A stretch of DNA of 64,000 bases, taken from positions 6,358,048-6,422,047 of the forward strand of contig NZ_CP012150.1 in the NCBI RefSeq assembly GCF_001187505.1, read 5' to 3'. This document shows, piece after piece, positions 59,400-64,000 of the stretch. Numbering within the stretch: position 1 is the stretch's first letter; the number at the start of each line of letters is the position of its first letter. The translations under genes and the position numbers were made by a program. The DNA comes from Mycolicibacterium goodii (GTDB lineage Bacteria; Actinomycetota; Actinomycetes; Mycobacteriales; Mycobacteriaceae). The notes beneath the pieces were generated by a model that worked only from the letters and a program-made list of their open reading frames with translations, was not told the DNA's origin and did no database searches.

Positions 59400-59819
59400 T
59401 CAACGCCGGGCCCGGGTTTCGCGCCGGTTCGCCTTCTCGATGGCGCTGACCAGATCGCTCTTGTTCATCGTGGAGCGGCCCGGGATGTCGAGGCGCCGGG
59501 CGATCTGCAGCAGGTGCGCCTTGCTGGCGTGGGCGTCGACGCCCTCGGCCGTCTGGCCTTTGGCGTCCGGCCCGCCGCCGCGGGCCCGCTGATCCGACGG
59601 GCCGCGACGCTTTTTGGGCTCCCAGTGATCGCCCACCTTCTCGTAGCTGTGTTTGAGCGCGGAGTAGGCGACCCGGTGGGCCCGCTCTCCCTCGCCGTAC
59701 TCTTCGGCCGCCGCGTCGTGCGCCTTGGCAAAAGTCCGCTGGGCCTTGGCCTCCGACTTCTGCAGGGTGCTCGGCAGTTCGCTCTTCTTGGCCGTGCCCT
59801 GCCGGGTTGTCTTCGGCAC
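59400..59819 (-). CDS. chaB: ChaB-family protein of the sigF operon
   Basis: 139 residues from GTG 59819 behind GAGAGGAAG. N-terminal ChaB domain (KKSELPSTLQKSEAKAQRTF, HRVAYSALKHSYEKVGDHWE), a basic Gly/Arg-rich linker, and a C-terminal Rho_N/SAP-like helix pair (SKAHLLQIARRLDIPGRSTM, NKSDLVSAIEKAN) that may bind nucleic acid. M. smegmatis has the same chaB-rsbW-sigF order. 103 bp before rsbW, behind a candidate SigF promoter. Confidence 0.88.
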   Translation of the reverse strand: MPKTTRQGTAKKSELPSTLQKSEAKAQRTFAKAHDAAAEEYGEGERAHRVAYSALKHSYEKVGDHWEPKKRRGPSDQRARGGGPDAKGQTAEGVDAHASKAHLLQIARRLDIPGRSTMNKSDLVSAIEKANRRETRARR

Positions 59820-59886
59820 TGTGACCACTTCCTCTCGGGTCCGACGTGAAAGTTTCTGTCGTTCGCTTGCGCTGTCCGCCCACCGG

Positions 59887-59913
59887 ATGCCCAGCGTCAG
59901 CATCCGGGAAACC
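59887..59913 (-). promoter_or_regulatory. Candidate SigF-type promoter before chaB
   Basis: On the minus strand GGTTT (59913-59909), a 16-bp spacer, and GGGCAT (59892-59887). The mycobacterial SigF consensus is GGTTT-N15-17-GGGTA, so there is one mismatch in the -10. It would make the chaB-rsbW-sigF operon self-activating, as known in related species. Confidence 0.6.
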
Positions 59914-59923
59914 CGTGACCACC

Positions 59924-60055
59924 TCAGGTCATCATCGGCGCCAGCATGATGAACGCCATCGCGTACACCGCGGCGATGATCGCGATCACCACCGCCAATA
60001 CCAGCGCGACGGAGATGAGAAGGCGCCTCAGGGTGTGCGGCGAACCGCCGTCCAT
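59924..60055 (-). CDS. Small single-pass membrane peptide
   Basis: 43 residues from ATG 60055 (MDGGSPHTLRRLLIS). A short basic N-terminus is followed by one long hydrophobic helix (VALVLAVVIAIIAAVYAMAF), leaving almost nothing outside. No ribosome site; a GGGTAC element close upstream could be a -10 for a leaderless message. It lies just before the candidate chaB promoter. Function unknown; the longer 96-residue frame is unlikely. Confidence 0.5.
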   Translation of the reverse strand: MDGGSPHTLRRLLISVALVLAVVIAIIAAVYAMAFIMLAPMMT

Positions 60056-60210
60056 ATCCCGTGTGTACCCAGAATCACCCGGTTTGTACCCGCCTTGTAC
60101 CAGCGTTCGGCGTCGGCGAAAACCGCGGCGACCGCGCGCGGGCGACCGCCAGCCTGCCGCAGTTGGCTCCGGTTGCCTTGCACCGCATGATATTTCGGCT
60201 TCCCCGCGAC

Positions 60211-61122
60211 TCACATCGAAGGTGCCCGGGGTTCGAACAGACGAGCGCCACTTGGCGGAGCGATGCCCTTGATCAGCTCGACAAGCTGTAGCACTCGGTC
60301 TCCGCTACCTGGACGCCACGTCAACCACGCGTGCATCTCCGTACGTAATCGGCCGAGCGGGAGCCACCGCCAGGTCGGCGGGAGCCGGCGTGCCGCAGCC
60401 TCGCCGCAGAGGATGGCATCTGCATCCACTGCCATCGCGTTCGCATGCGCGCTGGTCGAGAATCGCGCGAACTCCCATCGGACCCGTGGACTCTCCGTCT
60501 CGATCTCACGGATGGCCTCATTGTGCTCCGGAGGAGTCTGTTCACGAGCGAAAGCAAGCACTCGCGCGTGATCAAGGTCCCGAGCCGCGACCTCTCCAAG
60601 GCCCTTCAGGCGACCTGACGGACCGATCGCGAGACCGAAGGGCTCAGCCCAAAGCAAGACGGACTGAACCTGATCCCCCGGCCGACGTGAGGAGACGGCG
60701 ACATCGAGATCGCCACTCGCCACTGCACCGATGAGCTCCCCGCTCAGCATCTCGTCGATACGCAGAGTGACGTGTGGGGACTGTCCCTTGGATGCCTCGA
60801 CAAGCTGCAAAAGCCAGTCGGCGTCGACAGTCGGTCCGACACCGAGGGATACCCGCTCGCGGGGCACCCCGCTCGCCACGACCTCACGGCTTGCATCGGC
60901 GAGTCGGACGATCTCCCGTGCATGTGCGACGAGGGCCCTCCCGGCGGGCGTTATCCGCATCCCGCGGGCATCCCGTTCGAACAGACGCTGGCCCAGTTGG
61001 CGCTCAAGATCGGTCATCTGCCTACCGAGGGACGGCTGTGCCACGTGCAGCCGCGCCGCGGCGCGTCCCAACGAGCCTTCTTCCACCACCACGAGGAAGT
61101 AACGAAGGTGTCTGAGTTCCAT
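60211..61122 (-). CDS. LysR-type transcriptional regulator
   Basis: 303 residues. N-terminal winged helix (LRYFLVVVEEGSLGRAAARL, QPSLGRQMTDLERQLGQRLF) and the two-lobed effector domain with VSLGVGPTVDADWLLQLVE and DLDVAVSSRRPGDQV. It is divergent from the transporter-hydrolase-oxidoreductase operon and is its likely activator. A T-N11-A dyad (GATGC-N7-GCATC) lies just upstream of its start. Effector unknown. Confidence 0.93.
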   Translation of the reverse strand: MELRHLRYFLVVVEEGSLGRAAARLHVAQPSLGRQMTDLERQLGQRLFERDARGMRITPAGRALVAHAREIVRLADASREVVASGVPRERVSLGVGPTVDADWLLQLVEASKGQSPHVTLRIDEMLSGELIGAVASGDLDVAVSSRRPGDQVQSVLLWAEPFGLAIGPSGRLKGLGEVAARDLDHARVLAFAREQTPPEHNEAIREIETESPRVRWEFARFSTSAHANAMAVDADAILCGEAAARRLPPTWRWLPLGRLRTEMHAWLTWRPGSGDRVLQLVELIKGIAPPSGARLFEPRAPSM

Positions 61123-61138
61123 CGAACGCCCACCTTTC

Positions 61139-61155
61139 GATGCTTTTCAGGCATC
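61139..61155. promoter_or_regulatory. LysR box (T-N11-A dyad) in the divergent promoter region
   Basis: GATGC TTTTCAG GCATC at 61139-61155 contains T-N11-A (61141 and 61153) with dyad arms, 17 bp upstream of the lysR start within the 178-bp region shared with the transporter gene. A typical place for autoregulation. Confidence 0.5.
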
Positions 61156-61318
61156 TCTGCGGACCAAAACAAGTCTTGGCGCAGGCTACCTGATCCCTGG
61201 TTACATCTCGAAAGATCAACTGCTGGCGCAGCCACCACCGATAACTGAGGCGAGCCTCTACAGACCTCGAAAGCATCGCGATTGGCCGCGGTCAAAGACG
61301 ATGGACAACGGAGCGACA

Positions 61319-62635
61319 ATGGACAACGAAGTCATTGCCCGGCGCGTGTTTCGCGCCGGGATGATCGGCACCGCACTCGAGTGGTACGACTTCATCCTGT
61401 ATGGCACGGCGAGCGCCTTGGTGTTCGCGACTGTCTTCTTCCCGAAAGAGGACCCCACCCTCGCCACGCTCGCGGCATTCGCCACCTTCGGCGTCGGATT
61501 CCTCGCGCGTCCACTCGGCGCCCTCGTATTCGGGCAGCTCGGCGATCGCATCGGCCGCAAGAAGGTACTGATCCTCACCCTCGTGATCATGGGTACTGCG
61601 AGCGCGTTGATGGGTGTGTTGCCCGGCTACGCCACGGTCGGGGCAAGTGCACCGCTGTTCCTGGTGGCGTTGCGGCTCGTCCAAGGCTTCGCCGCGGGCG
61701 CCGAATATGCCGGCGCCGGAACCATGGCGGTCGAGTTCGCGCCACCGGACCGCAAGGGAATCATGGGTGCTGCGCCCGGCATCGGCGCTGCGATCGGTTC
61801 GGTGCTGTCGGCGGTCGCCTTCACGATCCCCGCAGCCGTGATGTCAGATGATGCCTTCTTGCTTTGGGGCTGGCGAGTGCCCTTCGTTCTGAGCGTTGTG
61901 ATGCTTGGCGTCGCCGTATACGTTCGCCGCAAAGTGCTTGAGGTGCCGGGCTTTGAATCGGACCGCCCCACCGGGGCGCGTCAGCTGCCGATCGTGGCTC
62001 TGATTCGTCAGTCGCCCCGCAATCTCATACTCGGCATCCTGGCGAGCTTCGGTCCGAACATCGGCTTCTACGTCCCTGTCGTGTTCGGCACCAGTTACGC
62101 CGCCCAGCACGGCGGTGTCACCGCGGCCGATCTCACGACGATCCACATCGTGGTTTACCTCGTCGGCATCGGCATCACCGTCCTCAGTGGGTTCCTGGCG
62201 GATCGCTGGACGAAGCGCGGGACGTTCATCCTCGGTGCGCTCATCACCGCGGTCGCGGCGCTTCCGTTCTTCTGGCTCATCGATTCGCAGAACCTTCCGC
62301 GGATCTGGGCTGCCTTCCTGCTGTTCTCGATCGGTTTCTACGTCATGGCCGGTGCGCAGGGAGCGTTGCTGGCGAGCCTGTTCACACGCCGGACGCGTTT
62401 CACCGGAGTAGCGGTCTCCCGCGAGTTCTCCGCTGCGATTGCCGGCGGGACGGCGCCCTTCATCGCCGCACTGCTCGTGGCGTGGGGTGGCCCGTTGTCG
62501 GTGTCCTGCTACGCGATTGCCCTTCTTGTCCTGTGTGCTCTCGCCGCGTACGGCACGGTGGCGCACGACGACTCCGAACAGGACGACTCCGCCTTGCTCA
62601 ACCTGACTGCGCCGGTGCACAAGGAGGCGGTGTGA
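61319..62635 (+). CDS. MFS transporter, metabolite:H+ symporter (MHS) type
   Basis: 438 residues from ATG 61319, behind GGAG; an ATG at 61301 (an 18-bp near-repeat, ATGGACAACG) is possible. Twelve helices; GTALEWYDFILYGTASALVF is the MHS opening and FGQLGDRIGRKKVL the MFS loop 2-3 motif; RLVQGFAAGAEYAGAGTMAV follows in helix 4. Relatives carry shikimate, proline/betaine, alpha-ketoglutarate or aromatic acids. Its stop overlaps the hydrolase start, so it is part of a catabolic operon. Confidence 0.9.
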   Translation: MDNEVIARRVFRAGMIGTALEWYDFILYGTASALVFATVFFPKEDPTLATLAAFATFGVGFLARPLGALVFGQLGDRIGRKKVLILTLVIMGTASALMGVLPGYATVGASAPLFLVALRLVQGFAAGAEYAGAGTMAVEFAPPDRKGIMGAAPGIGAAIGSVLSAVAFTIPAAVMSDDAFLLWGWRVPFVLSVVMLGVAVYVRRKVLEVPGFESDRPTGARQLPIVALIRQSPRNLILGILASFGPNIGFYVPVVFGTSYAAQHGGVTAADLTTIHIVVYLVGIGITVLSGFLADRWTKRGTFILGALITAVAALPFFWLIDSQNLPRIWAAFLLFSIGFYVMAGAQGALLASLFTRRTRFTGVAVSREFSAAIAGGTAPFIAALLVAWGGPLSVSCYAIALLVLCALAAYGTVAHDDSEQDDSALLNLTAPVHKEAV

Positions 62636-63348
62636 CTGATTTCGTGATCGTGCACGGCAGTTGGCATGATGGCACCCTGCTCGAACCTGTCGCTGCCGCG
62701 ATCCGCGGTCTCGGCCACCGCGCGTACGCGCCGACTGTGGCCGGACATGGGCACGGGGCCGACACCAACGTATCCATTGACGACGGTGTTCAGTCCGTCG
62801 TCGACTACTGCCGCACCCGTGACCTACATGAGATCGTGCTCGTCGGCCACAGTTTCGGCGGCACCATCATCGCAAGGGTCGCCGAGGAGATCCCGGATCG
62901 AATCACTCGGCTCATCTTCTGGAGCGCATTTGTGCCACGACCGGGTCACAGTGTCACCGACGAAGTCGAGCAACCGTCGATCCCTGCCGCCGAAAAGCAC
63001 GCCCCGGCAACCGGATCGTCCGAGTCCCTGTCGCTACAGGTGTGGAGGGAGGTATTCGTTCCCGACGTCGAGCCAGAGCAAGCGGCGGCTTGGCATGCCC
63101 TCCTCTCCCCCGAGCCGCGCGGCCCGAAGACGGAACGACTCGACCTGCGGCGCTTCTATCGATCCAGTTTGCCGATGCACTACATCGATGCCGTCGACGA
63201 CCGGGCGTTGCCTCGGGGGCTGGACCGAGAGGCCATGATCGAGCGGCTCGGAAACGTACGCGTTCACCGCGTTCGGGGCGGTCACGAGGTTCTCTTCACC
63301 GATCCGGAGCGCATTGCCGCCGTGATCGTCGAGGCGGGAGTGTCATGA
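62632..63348 (+). CDS. Alpha/beta hydrolase
   Basis: 238 residues from GTG 62632 (GTGA overlap with the transporter). Oxyanion-hole segment VIVHGSWHDG, nucleophile elbow LVGHSFGGTII with the Ser, and catalytic His in VRGGHEVLF at the C-terminus; the acidic residue is probably in YIDAVDDRALP. The pattern is that of the plant-type esterase/hydroxynitrile lyase group (small ester substrates). It overlaps the following oxidoreductase gene by 4 bp. Confidence 0.88.
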   Translation: MTDFVIVHGSWHDGTLLEPVAAAIRGLGHRAYAPTVAGHGHGADTNVSIDDGVQSVVDYCRTRDLHEIVLVGHSFGGTIIARVAEEIPDRITRLIFWSAFVPRPGHSVTDEVEQPSIPAAEKHAPATGSSESLSLQVWREVFVPDVEPEQAAAWHALLSPEPRGPKTERLDLRRFYRSSLPMHYIDAVDDRALPRGLDREAMIERLGNVRVHRVRGGHEVLFTDPERIAAVIVEAGVS

Positions 63349-64000
63349 GCCGCCGGTCCAATCGGGGTGCAGGCGAACAGGTCTGGATTGACGGCGGCAC
63401 CGTCCCGGTCGCCGGTGAGTACGACGTCGTTGTCGTCGGCGGCGGTCCCTCGGGCGTCGCCGCTGCGATTGCGGCTGCTCGTGGCGGTGCTCGAACCGCT
63501 CTCATCGAACGTGCCGCCTTCCTCGGCGGCACGGCGACCGGAGCGATGGTCGCGAGCTTCATGGGCTTCTATTGGAAGGACCATCGGGTGGTCGGAGGTA
63601 TCGGCTACGAACTGACTCAGCGCCTTGAGCATCGTGGAGCCTCGAGCGGTTTCAGGCGGTACGTACTCGCTGAAGCCAGCGACCAGTCGCTGGATGTCAT
63701 CACCTTTCCGTTCGACCCAGAGACGCTCAAGATCGTGCTCGACGAGATGCTCGTCGAAGCAGGCGTACATCCGTACCTTCATGCGCAAGCGATCGCCGCA
63801 TGGAAAGAAGACGGCGGCTGCGCCGGGGTCGTCTATCAAGGGGTGATCGGCCGAAAAGTTCTGCGCAGCAAAACGATCATCGACGCAAGCGCCAACGGCT
63901 CGATCGCAGTCTCAGCGGGGGCAGCACGTGAAGAAGCGCGGCAAGATCCTCGCCGGCGCCAGCCGATGACCCAAGTAGCACGGCTCGTCAACGTCGATGT
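63345..64000 (+). CDS. FAD-dependent oxidoreductase (N-terminal part, runs off the window)
   Basis: ATG 63345 overlaps the hydrolase stop (ATGA); the frame stays open to the window end, so about 218 residues are visible. The FAD fold YDVVVVGGGPSGVAAAIAAA and the motif FLGGTATGAMVASFMGFYWK match the FAD_oxidored family. It probably oxidises or reduces a product of the hydrolase. The C-terminal part, including any substrate domain, is not in the window. Confidence 0.87.
   Translation, partial: MSRRSNRGAGEQVWIDGGTVPVAGEYDVVVVGGGPSGVAAAIAAARGGARTALIERAAFLGGTATGAMVASFMGFYWKDHRVVGGIGYELTQRLEHRGASSGFRRYVLAEASDQSLDVITFPFDPETLKIVLDEMLVEAGVHPYLHAQAIAAWKEDGGCAGVVYQGVIGRKVLRSKTIIDASANGSIAVSAGAAREEARQDPRRRQPMTQVARLVNVD

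Overview
The window is GC-rich, densely packed actinobacterial DNA from a rapidly growing Mycolicibacterium close to M. smegmatis. Evidence: a 129-residue WhiB2/WhmD, F420 genes fbiA-fbiB, the rmlD-wbbL-manB cell-wall sugar block, an LCP ligase, the accD5-accE5-maf-sseA-accA3 block, a chaB-rsbW-sigF operon, frequent GTG starts and many ATGA/GTGA overlaps. No tRNA, rRNA or CRISPR was seen.

Layout. 1-3.3 kb: formate dehydrogenase operon (alpha subunit cut by the window edge, Fe-S subunit, NrfD anchor) and a TRIC-type channel. 3.4-10.4 kb: ahcY, an alkane hydroxylase operon (alkB, two rubredoxins, tetR), an amino acid permease and an FAD hydroxylase. 10.4-24 kb: cell-wall and cofactor core: manA, SIS protein, pmmA, DUF3499, zincin-like protein, whmD, fbiA-fbiB-nudix, manB, wbbL, rmlD (frameshifted as given), lcp1, TIGR03089 protein. 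24.1-29.5 kb: birA, fadE25, purE-purK, gtrA, PH-domain protein.

29.5-45.8 kb is the unusual part: a 16-kb Wzx/Wzy-type exopolysaccharide locus. It has an initiating sugar-phosphate transferase, a glycosyltransferase, an AlgD-like sugar-nucleotide dehydrogenase, a flippase, a polymerase, an O-acyltransferase, a BY-kinase/co-polymerase, a DUF4012 membrane protein, a low-molecular-weight tyrosine phosphatase, two polysaccharide-lyase-like proteins (heparinase II/III type and a Tat-exported PL20-like type), an SGNH lipoprotein and a small secreted protein at the head. The gene content points to a uronic-acid-containing, acylated surface polymer. It lies between genes that are close together in M. 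tuberculosis.

46.6-57.1 kb: acyl-CoA carboxylase genes accD5-accE5, maf, two small or hypothetical genes, sseA-sufE-like and accA3. A nested insertion sits inside this block: an IS110-family element whose transposase is split by a complete IS256-family element with an 8-bp target duplication. A similar dyad lies in front of both accD5 and accA3. 57.2-60.1 kb: a small GNAT-like gene, then (minus strand) chaB-rsbW-sigF-nucleotidyltransferase behind a candidate SigF promoter. 60.2-64 kb: an accessory catabolic unit: LysR regulator divergent from an MHS transporter, an alpha/beta hydrolase and an FAD oxidoreductase that runs off the window.
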